This document shows, piece after piece, positions 7,949 to 16,232 of a stretch of 64,000 bases of DNA (positions within the stretch are counted from its first letter, which is position 1; each line of letters opens with the position of its first letter). Origin of the DNA: DASPWW01 sp963841715 (GTDB lineage Bacteria > Actinomycetota > Thermoleophilia > Solirubrobacterales > 70-9). The stretch lies in contig CAWJDP010000001.1 of the NCBI GenBank assembly GCA_963841715.1, forward strand, positions 496,001-560,000. The letters are read 5' to 3'. Both the position numbers and the translations under genes were made by a program. The notes under the pieces are model-generated. The model had not been told where the DNA came from. It searched no databases and saw only the letters and a program-made list of their open reading frames with translations.

Positions 7949-8989
7949 GTGATGCGCCGCAAAGATCGAAGTGCTACTGCCAGAGCGCTTGTGCCGCGAC
8001 CCACCCGCAGGCGGATTCTCCTAAGGCGTGCGACGGCAGCGGCCCTCGTGCTGGGCGCCGCGGCGGCCGCGATCGTCGTCACCCGGCCGTTCGCCAGCGA
8101 GCCCGCCCCGCCGAGCACCGCCGTCGACCGCTCATCCGGCCATCGAGTAGCGGCTCGCATACATCGACTCGAGGCGAAGCTGAAAAGGGAGAAAAGGCGA
8201 ACAGCCACCGCGCCTCCCTCGACCCGCTCGGGGGGCGCCGCCTCATCGTTCCGCCACCTTGAGGGAACGATGCCCGGACAGGTCGGGCTCGCATATTCGG
8301 GCACGGGCCAGCGGTCCGCAGTCCACACGCTGGGGAGCCTTCAAACGGGATCGGCGTGGTCGACGATCAAGGTCGCGCTCGCGGATAAGGTCACGAAAGA
8401 CGCTGGGGGGCCTGGCGCCCTAAGCTCGACGCAGCGATCCGAGATATCGCGGGCGCTGGAGGCTAGCGACAACGACGCGGCGATGGCGCTGTGGAGCTCG
8501 CTCGTCTCCCGCTACGGAGGCGCGAGCGGCGCCGCCGGCGCCGTAACGCGGGTGCTGAGAGGTGCCGGCGACGAATCGACCGTTGTCTCCTCGCAGGGCC
8601 GAGACGGCTTCAGCCCCTACGGGCAGACCGACTGGTCCCTCGAGGCCCAGACGCGCTTCATGGCCTCGCTAGCCGGCGGCTGCCTCGCAGATCCCGGCAC
8701 AACGAGTTACCTGCTGGGCGAGATGTCGCGTGTCGTTCCCGGTCAGCGCTGGGGGATGGGGGAAACGGGAGCGCCCGCTCAGTTCAAGGGGGGCTGGGGG
8801 CCCGGGCTGAACGGCGGTTATCTAGTCCGCCAGATGGGCGTGCTCGGTACGGGTTCCAAGAGCGTCGTCCTTGCAATCGCCGCGCTCCCAACTGACGGCC
8901 AGTTCGCCACCGGACAGCGCATGCTTACTGACCTCGCCGGATGGGCCGGCCGGAATCTAACGGGTCAGGCGAGGGCAGCGGGGTGCTGA
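7949..8989 (+). CDS. Secreted serine beta-lactamase-like (class A fold) protein
   Basis: A 346-residue exported protein with an Arg-rich N-terminus and one hydrophobic signal/anchor segment (AALVLGAAAAAIVV), then a basic linker. The catalytic domain shows the three serine beta-lactamase/PBP motifs in order: SxxK as STIK (about residue 137), SDN as ASDNDAA (about 173), and a KTG-like KGG (about 275) in QFKGGWGPG. Substitution of the KTG loop and the lack of an obvious omega-loop ExxxN motif argue for a peptidoglycan- or ester-directed hydrolase rather than a true drug-hydrolysing lactamase. The GTG at 7949 and the ATG at 7952 are both usable starts; no ribosome site decides. Confidence 0.8.
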   Translation: MMRRKDRSATARALVPRPTRRRILLRRATAAALVLGAAAAAIVVTRPFASEPAPPSTAVDRSSGHRVAARIHRLEAKLKREKRRTATAPPSTRSGGAASSFRHLEGTMPGQVGLAYSGTGQRSAVHTLGSLQTGSAWSTIKVALADKVTKDAGGPGALSSTQRSEISRALEASDNDAAMALWSSLVSRYGGASGAAGAVTRVLRGAGDESTVVSSQGRDGFSPYGQTDWSLEAQTRFMASLAGGCLADPGTTSYLLGEMSRVVPGQRWGMGETGAPAQFKGGWGPGLNGGYLVRQMGVLGTGSKSVVLAIAALPTDGQFATGQRMLTDLAGWAGRNLTGQARAAGC

Positions 8990-9059
8990 CCTGCTCATCG
9001 AGCAAGCCGTCGACCCCACCGCCGAAGCCACCCTGTTCTGAACTGCTCCCGCCGAGGAG

Positions 9060-9173
9060 TCCGCCCTCGCAGTATCGCGTCCCTAGGTGAGGGTCGCCAG
9101 GGATGATCGCTTCTACCGTAGACCGCCGATATGGCCTGGCGACCCTCACTAAGGAGCGAACTGCGAGGGCGGA
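9060..9173. repeat. Large interrupted palindrome (possible cruciform or MITE-like element)
   Basis: The outer arms TCCGCCCTCGCAGT (9060-9073) and its exact complement (9160-9173) are 14/14 matched. The inner arms TGAGGGTCGCCAGG (9088-9101) and complement (9135-9148) are also 14/14. Between them are partly pairing 14- and 11-nt segments. The 33-nt centre contains a further small palindrome (TCTACCGTAGA). No T-run follows. I saw no target duplication, so mobility is not shown. Confidence 0.8.
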
Positions 9174-9280
9174 CCTCGCTGGAAAGAAGAGCGCTTTTTC
9201 TGGCGCACCATCCCTGGATTCGGCAGTGTTATCGGGGCCCTCGATCTGGAGAGGGGTCTACCCCCACAAACCTACTCCCA

Positions 9281-9340
9281 CAAAAGAGAGAGCGCCCCGT
9301 GGGGACGGGGCGCTCTCAGGGGTACTACAGGGAGGAGAGA
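9281..9340 (+). repeat. 60-bp direct repeat, copy 2
   Basis: It is identical to 6195-6254 except for one base (TACTACA here, TACTACG there). The hairpin, GGGG loop and GGAGGAG tail are all conserved. It lies in the same orientation 3.09 kb downstream. Confidence 0.85.
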
Positions 9341-9386
9341 TATGTATGTGCGTCTGTGTGCGTCTGTGTGAGGTGGGTCGGAAGCC

Positions 9387-9746
9387 TCAGGTACCGCGCG
9401 GGAGGCTGAACCGCGTTGAAGCGGTCAGCCCCATCATGGCGGCACCAACCCCGACCAAAAAGACTGTTGCGCCCGCTTGACCAGTGGCGATCCCGACCGC
9501 GACTCCGGAGACGACCGCGACGAGCGCGAGCGCGTAGTCGAATCCGGCGTGTGCCGACAGTGGGACGGCACGCCGATCTCCGTGCGCCGAAAGCGCGAGG
9601 CCGAGCAGCAGCGCGCCGATAACGACGGCGATCGCGGTTGCTCCGACACCGAAGCCGAACACGAACGGGGCGACCATGATCGCCGGTCCGAGGACGGTCT
9701 CGACTGCCGCGTGCACGTAGAACGGAATCGATCGGGAAACGGTCAT
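9387..9746 (-). CDS. Small four-helix membrane protein (SPW-repeat-like)
   Basis: A 119-residue integral membrane protein with four predicted transmembrane helices and short loops. The first and third helices have a similar start (ETVLGPAIMVAPFVFGF and HAGFDYALALVAVVSGVAVG), which recalls the internal duplication of SPW-type membrane proteins. The assignment is by pattern only. It is flanked by short imperfect TATGTGCG...TGTGTG repeats (9344 and 9769) and transcribed toward the repeat at 9281-9340. Confidence 0.65.
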   Translation of the reverse strand: MTVSRSIPFYVHAAVETVLGPAIMVAPFVFGFGVGATAIAVVIGALLLGLALSAHGDRRAVPLSAHAGFDYALALVAVVSGVAVGIATGQAGATVFLVGVGAAMMGLTASTRFSLPRGT

Positions 9747-9844
9747 CGTGCGGGGCAGGATACGAACGTATGTGCGGTTTGTGTGTGATTCTGCTCACAC
9801 TGCTCATAGGACGCGAACGCCCGCGGGCGGCGCCCCCGCCGCGC

Positions 9845-9850
9845 TACGGT
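9845..9850 (+). promoter_or_regulatory. Leaderless-type -10 box (TACGGT) of tlyA
   Basis: TACGGT is followed by 7 nt (CCCCCCG) and the ATG at 9858. No ribosome-binding site is visible, consistent with a leaderless transcript for the whole tlyA-nadK operon. Confidence 0.45.
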
Positions 9851-9857
9851 CCCCCCG

Positions 9858-10646
9858 ATGACTCCGACGCAGCGAAGGGTGGACGCCCTGCTCGCCGAGC
9901 GGGGAATGGCGCAGTCGCGCACGAGCGCGGCGCGCTCGGTGCGCTCGGGCCTGGTCCGGCTGGGCCCCGACGGACCGCGCGCGGACAAGCCGAGCCAGCT
10001 TGTGCCCGAGGACGCCGAGCTCGTGCTCGAGGAGCCCCCCCGCTACGTCTCCCGCGGCGGGGCAAAGCTCGAGAACGCCCTCGAGGAGCTCGGCGTCGCG
10101 GTCGAGGGGCGCGACTGCCTCGACGTCGGCGCCTCTACCGGCGGGTTCACCGACTGCCTGTTGAAGCGCGGCGCCGCGCACGTGATCGCGCTCGACGTCG
10201 GCCACGGACAGCTCGACTGGGGGCTGCGCAACGACGAGCGCGTCGTCGTGCTCGAGCGCACGAATGCGCGCACCCTCGCGCCCGGCGGGCTCCCCTTCGC
10301 CCCGCAGCTTGCGAGCGTGGATGTCTCCTTCATCTCGCTGGCCAGGGTCCTGCCGCCGGTCGCGGCGTGCCTGGCGCCCGGCGGGGAAGTGCTGGCGATG
10401 GTCAAGCCGCAGTTCGAGCTCGGGCCGAGGCGCGCGAAGGGGGGAGTCGTCCGCTCGGCCGACGACCGGCGGGAAGCCCTGCTCGGCGTTGCCGAGGCGG
10501 CGCACGAGGCCGGACTCGGCGTGCTGGGGTTCGCCTCCTCCGGCCTCCCTGGACCGAAGGGCAACCGCGAAACGTTCATCCACTGCGCGCTCGGAGCCGA
10601 GGGCGTGGGAGACCCGGCGGCCGCCTTGCGGGAGATCGAGCCGTGA
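9858..10646 (+). CDS. tlyA: TlyA family rRNA (cytidine-2'-O)-methyltransferase
   Basis: A 262-residue protein with an N-terminal S4 RNA-binding domain (about 1-60, RRVDALLAERGMAQSRTSA) joined by YVSRGGAKLENAL to an FtsJ-type SAM methyltransferase domain with the SAM loop DVGASTGGFTD (89-99). In mycobacteria TlyA 2'-O-methylates C1409 of 16S and C1920 of 23S rRNA, the marks needed for capreomycin binding. It heads the conserved tlyA-nadK-recN-steA-mctB-pyrG block and overlaps nadK by a GTGA. Confidence 0.95.
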   Translation: MTPTQRRVDALLAERGMAQSRTSAARSVRSGLVRLGPDGPRADKPSQLVPEDAELVLEEPPRYVSRGGAKLENALEELGVAVEGRDCLDVGASTGGFTDCLLKRGAAHVIALDVGHGQLDWGLRNDERVVVLERTNARTLAPGGLPFAPQLASVDVSFISLARVLPPVAACLAPGGEVLAMVKPQFELGPRRAKGGVVRSADDRREALLGVAEAAHEAGLGVLGFASSGLPGPKGNRETFIHCALGAEGVGDPAAALREIEP

Positions 10647-11509
10647 GCACGAAGGACGCGACCCGGGCCGCGATCGAGACCGCGGTGCTGATCACCCACT
10701 CGCACCCACGCGAGATCAGGGGGACCGCGGCCGCGATCAGGGCGGCCGAGGCGGCGTCGTGCCGGCTGCTCGTGACCGAGGAGGAGATCGAGAAGGCCGG
10801 CCCCGACGCTGAGGGCCTCGAGCTCGTCGAGAGGCTTCCCGACGATCCCGACCTCTGCCTCGTGCTCGGCGGCGACGGCAGCATCCTGCGCGCGCTCCGT
10901 CGCTACGCGTATACCGACGTGCCGGTCTTCGCGGTCAACTTCGGCCGCATCGGGTTCCTCGCCGCGGTCGAGGCCGATCAGCTCGAGGACGGCCTCGAGC
11001 GTGCGTTCCGCGGCGACTTCGAGGTCGTGCACCTCTCGGGGCTCGAGGCCGAGGGCGGATCGGCGCCGGCGCTCAACGACATCACCTTCTCCCGCGGGCC
11101 GCACGGCCCGATGGCCGAGCTCGCCTACCGGCTCGGCGGCGAGGAGATCGGGAACGTGCGCTGCGACGGGCTCGTCGCCGCGACCCCCGCAGGATCGACC
11201 GGCTACAACCTCGCCAACGGCGGCCCGATCCTCGCCTGGGGCGTCGAGGGGTTCGCGGTCAGCTTCATCGCCCCGCACACGCTGACGGCACGTGCACTGG
11301 TCGTTGCGCCCGACGACGTCCTCCACGTGCGCAACGAGGCGAGTCGCGGCTCGGTCGAGGTCGCGTTCGACGGCCGCCACGAGCGCGACCTCGCGGTCGG
11401 GGAGGAGATCGAGGTCCGGTTCCGCGACCGCGTCGCGCGGCTCGCCCAGCTCGCCGGCGCGAACTTCTACCGCCGCATGCGCGAGCGCTTCGGCCAGCTC
11501 GCGGGCTAG
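10643..11509 (+). CDS. nadK: NAD kinase
   Basis: A 288-residue ATP/polyphosphate-NAD kinase making NADP in the cytoplasm. The diagnostic GGDG motif is at 76-79 (LVLGGDGSILRA), with NFGRIGFLA and the C-terminal ATPAGSTGYNLANGGPI block all present. The GTG start overlaps the tlyA stop (GTGA), giving translational coupling, and places the signature motifs at family-typical positions. The open frame extends far upstream of this start through tlyA, without support. Confidence 0.95.
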   Translation: MSTKDATRAAIETAVLITHSHPREIRGTAAAIRAAEAASCRLLVTEEEIEKAGPDAEGLELVERLPDDPDLCLVLGGDGSILRALRRYAYTDVPVFAVNFGRIGFLAAVEADQLEDGLERAFRGDFEVVHLSGLEAEGGSAPALNDITFSRGPHGPMAELAYRLGGEEIGNVRCDGLVAATPAGSTGYNLANGGPILAWGVEGFAVSFIAPHTLTARALVVAPDDVLHVRNEASRGSVEVAFDGRHERDLAVGEEIEVRFRDRVARLAQLAGANFYRRMRERFGQLAG

Positions 11510-11547
11510 GGGCGAATCCGTCGTGGCCCGCTGCTAGACAGAGCAGC

Positions 11548-13224
11548 GTGCTGCACGAGTTGCGGATCGAGAACCTGCTGCTGATCGAGCGGGCCGAGCT
11601 CCGCTTCGGTGCGGGCCTGAACGCGATCACGGGCGAGACGGGGGCGGGTAAGACAATCCTCGCCCACTCGCTAGACCTGCTGATGGGGGGCAAGGCGCGG
11701 CCGCAGATCGTCCGCCCGGGCGCCGAGGAGGCCTACGTCGAGGGATCGTTCGAGCTCCCGCCCGACCTCCTCGACGATCCCGAGCTCGCCGAGCTTCGCG
11801 AGCGACTTCCCGAGGGAGCGGAGGCGCTCGTCGTCGCGCGCCGCGTCTCCGCATCGGGCCGCACCAGCGCCTTCGTCCAAGGCCGGCTCGCGTCGGCCGA
11901 CGACCTCCGCGCGCTCGGCTCGCGGATGCTCGCCTTCTACGGTCAGCACGAGCACCGAAAGCTGACGCTCGCCTCGGCCCAGCTCGAGATCCTCGACGCG
12001 TTCGCCGGACCCGAGCACCTCGGGCGCCGCCGCGAGTACCGCGCCGCGTACGCCGAGCACGCGACGCTGGCCGCGGAGCTTGCCGAGCTGCGCGAGCGCG
12101 AGGGCGCGCGCGAGCGCGACCTCGGCCTGCTCAGGTTCGAGCTCGAGGAGATCGAGGAGGTCGAGCCCGACCCGGACGAAGAGAGCGAGCTCGCGCAGGA
12201 GCGCGACCGGCTCCGCCACGCCGAGGGCCTGCGGGCGGCCGCGGCCGGTGCGATCGCCGCGATCACCGGCGGTGACGATGACGGGGCCGCGGCGGCGCTG
12301 GGCGAAGCCGAGGGCGCGCTCGCCGCCGTCGACAGGGTCGACCGCGACCTCGACAAGATCGCCGAGCGCGCCCGTGGCGTCGCCGTCGAGCTCGGGGACG
12401 TGATCAGCGAGCTTCGTTCGTACGCCGAGCGCATCGACGCGGCGCCCGGGCGCCTTGAGCAGGTCGAGGAGCGCCTCGAGGCGGTCGACCGGCTGAAGCG
12501 CAAGCACGGTGGCTCGATCGAGTCCGTGCTCGCGCACGCCGAGCACTGCCGCGCGGAGATCGAGAGTCTGGAGGGAGCCGAGGAGCGAAGCGCCGAGGTC
12601 GAGCGGCGCGTCGCCGAGGTCGCCGGGCGCAGGGCCGCGCTCGGCGACGAGCTCACCGCCGCGCGCAGCGAGGCCGCGGGCAGGCTCGAGGAGCGGGTGG
12701 CCGCAGAGCTCGTCGAGCTGGCGATGGACGGGGCCCGGCTCGAGGTCGCGCTTGAGCAGCATCCTGAGGAGTACGGCGCGAGCGGGAAGGAGAGGGTCAC
12801 GTTCCGGGTTGCGACCAACCCCGGGATCCCGGTCTCGCCGCTTCGCGACGCGGCGTCGGGCGGCGAGCTCTCGCGGGTGATGCTCGCGCTGACGGGGCTG
12901 GGCCCGGCCTCGGGCGCCGGCACTCTCTGCTTCGACGAGATCGACGCCGGGATCGGCGGGAACACCGCGCGTGCCGTCGGAGAGCGCCTGCGGGCGCTCG
13001 GCCGCGAGCGCCAGCTGATCTGCATCACCCACTTGCCCCAGGTAGCGTCGCTCGCCGACACCCACTTCCGGATCGCGAAGCGGGTCGAGGACGGCTCGAC
13101 GATCGCGAGCGTCGAGCGCGTCGACGGCGACGAGCTCGTCGCCGAGATCTGCCGCATGCTCGGCGCCGATCGCGCCGACGAGGCGGCGAGCCGCCACGCG
13201 CGCGAGCTGCTCGCCGCCGCCTAG
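11548..13224 (+). CDS. recN: DNA repair protein RecN
   Basis: A 558-residue SMC-like ATPase for double-strand break repair. The Walker A GETGAGKT (29-36) lies near the N-terminus. A long Glu/Arg/Ala-rich coiled-coil region with a central QHEHRKL hinge-like segment follows. The ABC signature SGGELSRVMLAL and Walker B/D-loop LCFDEIDAGIGG sit near the C-terminus, then CITHLPQVAS. A TAGACA box sits 7 nt before the GTG start. Its place after nadK is the conserved actinobacterial order. Confidence 0.95.
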   Translation: MLHELRIENLLLIERAELRFGAGLNAITGETGAGKTILAHSLDLLMGGKARPQIVRPGAEEAYVEGSFELPPDLLDDPELAELRERLPEGAEALVVARRVSASGRTSAFVQGRLASADDLRALGSRMLAFYGQHEHRKLTLASAQLEILDAFAGPEHLGRRREYRAAYAEHATLAAELAELREREGARERDLGLLRFELEEIEEVEPDPDEESELAQERDRLRHAEGLRAAAAGAIAAITGGDDDGAAAALGEAEGALAAVDRVDRDLDKIAERARGVAVELGDVISELRSYAERIDAAPGRLEQVEERLEAVDRLKRKHGGSIESVLAHAEHCRAEIESLEGAEERSAEVERRVAEVAGRRAALGDELTAARSEAAGRLEERVAAELVELAMDGARLEVALEQHPEEYGASGKERVTFRVATNPGIPVSPLRDAASGGELSRVMLALTGLGPASGAGTLCFDEIDAGIGGNTARAVGERLRALGRERQLICITHLPQVASLADTHFRIAKRVEDGSTIASVERVDGDELVAEICRMLGADRADEAASRHARELLAAA

Positions 13225-13268
13225 CGGAGGGGCGCGCGCCCGGAACTAGCCGACCCCGCGGCAGCGGA

Positions 13269-13286
13269 CGCGAAGCGGAGCATGCG
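13269..13286 (+). repeat. REP-like 18-mer, copy A (CGCGAAGCGGAGCATGCG)
   Basis: It lies in the 97-nt gap between recN and steA. It is one of three close copies in the window (others at 24867 and 60419). Flanking arms are only weakly complementary here. Confidence 0.6.
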
Positions 13287-13321
13287 GCGGCAGTGTTTCC
13301 AGCGATAATCCCGGGGGCGCG

Positions 13322-14518
13322 ATGGCATCCGCACCCCGCACGATCCCCCGCTCCCTGCTCGGACGCCGTCAGGCGGTACACCCGGCTGCGGCGACGGGCG
13401 CGATTCACGGCTCAGCGCGGCTCGGCCGCAAGACCAAGGAACTCGTCAAGCGCCTGCGTCCGGGCGAGATCGCGATCATCGACCACGCCGACATCGACCG
13501 GATCGCGGCCGAGGAGCTGATCGCGACCGACGTCCTCGCCGTCGTCAACGTCGCGGCCTCATCGACCGGCCGCTATCCCAACCCCGGCCCGCTGCTTCTC
13601 GCCGAGGCCGGGATCCGCCTCGTCGACGTCCCGGGCGCCGCGCTGTTCGAGCGCCTCAAGGACGGTGACCCGGTGGCGGTCGACGGCGGCGACGTCCGCG
13701 TCGCGGGGGAGACCGTCGCGAGCGGCCGGGTGCTCGGGGTCGACGACCTCCGCGAGCAGATGGAGCGCCAGCGCGATCGGATCGACGAGGCGATCGAGGC
13801 GTTCGCCGAGAACACGGTCGCCCACATCCGCCACGAGCGCGAGCTGCTCTCCGGCGCGGTCGAGTTCCCCGCGACCGAGACGACGTTCCGCGACCGCCAC
13901 GTCCTCATCGTCGTCCGCGGAACGACGCATCGGCGTGACCTCGGGGCGCTTCGCGCATACATCGACGACGTGAAGCCACTCCTCGTCGCCGTCGACGGCG
14001 CCGCCGACGCGATACTCGAGGCCGGGCTGCAGCCCGACGTCGTCCTCGGCGACATGGACTCGGCGAGCGACGCGGCGCTTCGCTGCGGCGCCGAGCTGAT
14101 CGTCCACGCCTATCCCGACGGGCGCGCGCCGGGGCACGACCGCCTCGAGCGCGCCGGGCTCGAGCACACCACCGTCCCGGCGCCGGGGACGAGCCAGGAT
14201 GTGGCGATGCTGCTCGCGTACGAGAAGGGCGCCTCGCTGATCGTCAGCGTCGGCGCCCACTTCAACCTGATCGAGTTCCTCGACCGCAGCCGCGCGGGGA
14301 TGTCGTCGACCTTCCTCACCCGGCTGCGAATCGGTGAGACGCTGATCGACGCGAAGGGCGTCAGCCGCCTCTATCAGCCGGGCGTTGGCGGCGCCCAGAT
14401 GGCGCTGTTCTTCGGGGCCTTCGCGCTCCTGCTCGCGATCGTCGTTGCCAGCTCGCCGGCGCTCGACAACCTGCTCGAGCTGCTGTGGCTGAAGATCCAG
14501 GTCCTTCTTGGGATATAG
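13322..14518 (+). CDS. steA: SteA-like cytokinetic ring protein
   Basis: A 398-residue protein equivalent by position and sequence pattern to mycobacterial Rv1697 and corynebacterial SteA. Residues 1-180 begin with an RKTKELVKRLRPGEIAIIDHADIDR-type segment (14-15 residues into the conserved core). A thiamin-pyrophosphokinase-like fold follows (PLLVAVDGAADAIL, VVLGDMDSASDAAL, SQDVAMLLAYEKGA). The C-terminus carries one transmembrane helix (ALFFGAFALLLAIVVASSPAL) that would anchor it at the membrane. SteA and SteB act in cell division in Corynebacterium; that role here is inferred. Confidence 0.85.
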   Translation: MASAPRTIPRSLLGRRQAVHPAAATGAIHGSARLGRKTKELVKRLRPGEIAIIDHADIDRIAAEELIATDVLAVVNVAASSTGRYPNPGPLLLAEAGIRLVDVPGAALFERLKDGDPVAVDGGDVRVAGETVASGRVLGVDDLREQMERQRDRIDEAIEAFAENTVAHIRHERELLSGAVEFPATETTFRDRHVLIVVRGTTHRRDLGALRAYIDDVKPLLVAVDGAADAILEAGLQPDVVLGDMDSASDAALRCGAELIVHAYPDGRAPGHDRLERAGLEHTTVPAPGTSQDVAMLLAYEKGASLIVSVGAHFNLIEFLDRSRAGMSSTFLTRLRIGETLIDAKGVSRLYQPGVGGAQMALFFGAFALLLAIVVASSPALDNLLELLWLKIQVLLGI

Positions 14519-15389
14519 CTCGCGCTACCACGTCGCCTCGCTCGCGGCCGTGTTCCTGGCGCTGGCGATCGGGATCCTGATCGGCGTCGGGTTTGGCGAC
14601 AAGGTCGTCAGCGGGACCTCGAAGGGGCTCGAGCACAGCCTCAAGGGCGATCTGCAGAGCTCGCGCGACCGCGTCGACGAGCTGGGCAGCCAGCTGAACC
14701 GCGAGCGGGCGTTCGGCGAGCGGGCGTACCCGGCGCTCGTCCACCACAAGCTCAAGGGCGACCGGATCGCGCTGATCGCGCTCGGCGGGGTGCCGAGCGA
14801 TCTCGCCGACGACATCCAGGCGGCGATCGACCCGACCGGGGGGCGCCTCGCCGAGGTCTCGGTCGTCAGCCTCCCGCCAAACACGAACGCGCTCGCGGCC
14901 AAGCTCAAGCACACGCGCTTCAAGCGGATCAAGCACTCGACCGACGTGCTGTCGCAGTTCGGTCACGCCGCGGGTCGCCAGCTGGTGAAGTCGGGGCCGC
15001 TCGTGAGGCGAACGCGCGACCAGCTGCTGGACCGCTTCAGCGGCCGAGCGCGCAGCGCCGACGACGTGATCGTCGTCCGCGAGCCTCCCGGGGGGCACCA
15101 GGCCGCGAAGGCGAAGGCCAACCGCGACGCGCTCGAGAGCGGGATCCTCGACGGGATCAAGGCCAGCGGCGTCCCCGCCGTGGGAGTCGAGCGAAGCGAT
15201 GCCCAGAGCTCGTCGATCCCGCTGTTCAGCTCGCATGACATCCCCACCGTCGACAATCTCGATCTCACCTCCGGCAAGGTTGCGATGGTGTTCGCGCTGC
15301 GCGGCGCCAAGGGGAACTTCGGGACCAAGAGGACCGCCGACCAGCTGCTGCCCGATCTTCTCGTCCCCTCGCGCCGCCACTCGGGCTGA
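14508..15389 (+). CDS. MctB/SteB-like envelope protein
   Basis: A 293-residue protein matching Rv1698 (MctB) and SteB by gene position and architecture. It has one N-terminal membrane helix (HVASLAAVFLALAIGILIGVGFG), then a coiled-coil periplasmic segment and an alpha/beta domain ending in NFGTKRTADQLLPDLL. MctB is linked to copper homeostasis in mycobacteria and SteB partners SteA in division. The TTG at 14508 overlaps the end of steA by 11 nt, and both proteins are probably made from one transcript. Confidence 0.8.
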   Translation: MGYSSRYHVASLAAVFLALAIGILIGVGFGDKVVSGTSKGLEHSLKGDLQSSRDRVDELGSQLNRERAFGERAYPALVHHKLKGDRIALIALGGVPSDLADDIQAAIDPTGGRLAEVSVVSLPPNTNALAAKLKHTRFKRIKHSTDVLSQFGHAAGRQLVKSGPLVRRTRDQLLDRFSGRARSADDVIVVREPPGGHQAAKAKANRDALESGILDGIKASGVPAVGVERSDAQSSSIPLFSSHDIPTVDNLDLTSGKVAMVFALRGAKGNFGTKRTADQLLPDLLVPSRRHSG

Positions 15390-15392
15390 GCC

Positions 15393-16232
15393 GTGGACTG
15401 GTCCGGGCTCGCGCTCTCGCTCGCGCTCGCGCCGCTGCTCGTCCCGCCGTGGCTGCGCGACCTCGCGCGGACCGGGCAGACGCGGGAGAACTTCCGCGGC
15501 AGGAGGGTCGCGTTCCCATCCGGTGCGGTCCTGATCGCGGTCTCACTCGTCGCCCTCGTCCCGCTCGCGCTCCTCGACGACCGCGCCGACCTTGACCTGC
15601 TCGACCCCGGCCTGCGGCGCTGGATCACCTTCGTGCTGGGGGTCGCGCTGCTCGGCCTGCTCGACGACGCGCTCGGGCGCGGCTCCGAGGCCGGGACGCC
15701 GCGGGGGTGGCGGGGCCACGTGCGCGCGCTCTTCGAGGGCCGGTACTCGACCGGGGCGGTGAAGGCGGTGGGGTCGCTGGCGCTCGCCGCCTACGCGGTC
15801 TCGGGCCGGGGGCGCGAGTCGCTCGACTATGTCGCCGATCTCGCCCTGCTGCTGCTGACGACGAACCTCTTCAACCTCCTCGACCTGCGGCCGGGACGGG
15901 CGGAGAAGGTGTTCATCGCGCTGCTGGCGGCGGTTTGCCTAGGGAACTGGACGAGCGTGCCGCTGACGCTGCTTGGCCTGTTCATCGGCCCCGTCCTCGT
16001 CGGGGCGTGGTTCACGCTTCGCGAGCGGGCGATGCTTGGGGACTCGGGCTCGAACCTCGTCGGCGCCCTCGCCGGGGTCTCGCTGCTCGTCACCCTCGAC
16101 GACCCCGCGAGGCTGATCGTCCTCGGGGTCGTCGCCGCGCTCAACGCCTACGGCGAGTTCCGGTCGCTGAACGCTGCGATCGAGGGCGTTCCGCTGCTTC
16201 GCCATCTAGACTCGCTTGGCAGACCGAGATGA
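15393..16232 (+). CDS. Polyprenyl-phosphate sugar-1-phosphate transferase family (MraY/WecA-like)
   Basis: A 279-residue membrane protein with about eight to nine helices. It keeps the family's acidic motifs: GLLDDALG (about 87-94), TTNLFNLLDLRPGR (about 155-168) and MLGDSGSNLVG (about 211-221). Such enzymes load a sugar-phosphate onto undecaprenyl or decaprenyl phosphate. Its position between the SteB-like gene and pyrG is an addition relative to Mycobacterium and ties it to envelope polymer synthesis. The acceptor sugar is unknown. The stop overlaps the pyrG start (ATGA). Confidence 0.85.
   Translation: MDWSGLALSLALAPLLVPPWLRDLARTGQTRENFRGRRVAFPSGAVLIAVSLVALVPLALLDDRADLDLLDPGLRRWITFVLGVALLGLLDDALGRGSEAGTPRGWRGHVRALFEGRYSTGAVKAVGSLALAAYAVSGRGRESLDYVADLALLLLTTNLFNLLDLRPGRAEKVFIALLAAVCLGNWTSVPLTLLGLFIGPVLVGAWFTLRERAMLGDSGSNLVGALAGVSLLVTLDDPARLIVLGVVAALNAYGEFRSLNAAIEGVPLLRHLDSLGRPR

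Larger units (their letters stand above)
8990..9386. other. 397-nt intergenic region with cruciform and second repeat copy
   Basis: No convincing gene lies here. It contains the 114-nt interrupted palindrome at 9060-9173, a moderately AT-rich spacer, the second 60-bp repeat (9281-9340) and a short TG-rich run (9341-9370). A 9-codon frame (MYVRLCASV) starts at 9342, 4-6 nt after the repeat's GGAGGAG. It is too short to support as a gene. Confidence 0.6.

Noticed and set aside
7949..8989. True class A beta-lactamase (antibiotic resistance gene)
   Set aside because: SxxK and SDN motifs are present, but the KTG motif is replaced by KGG and no ExxxN omega-loop motif is clear; the context is envelope maintenance.
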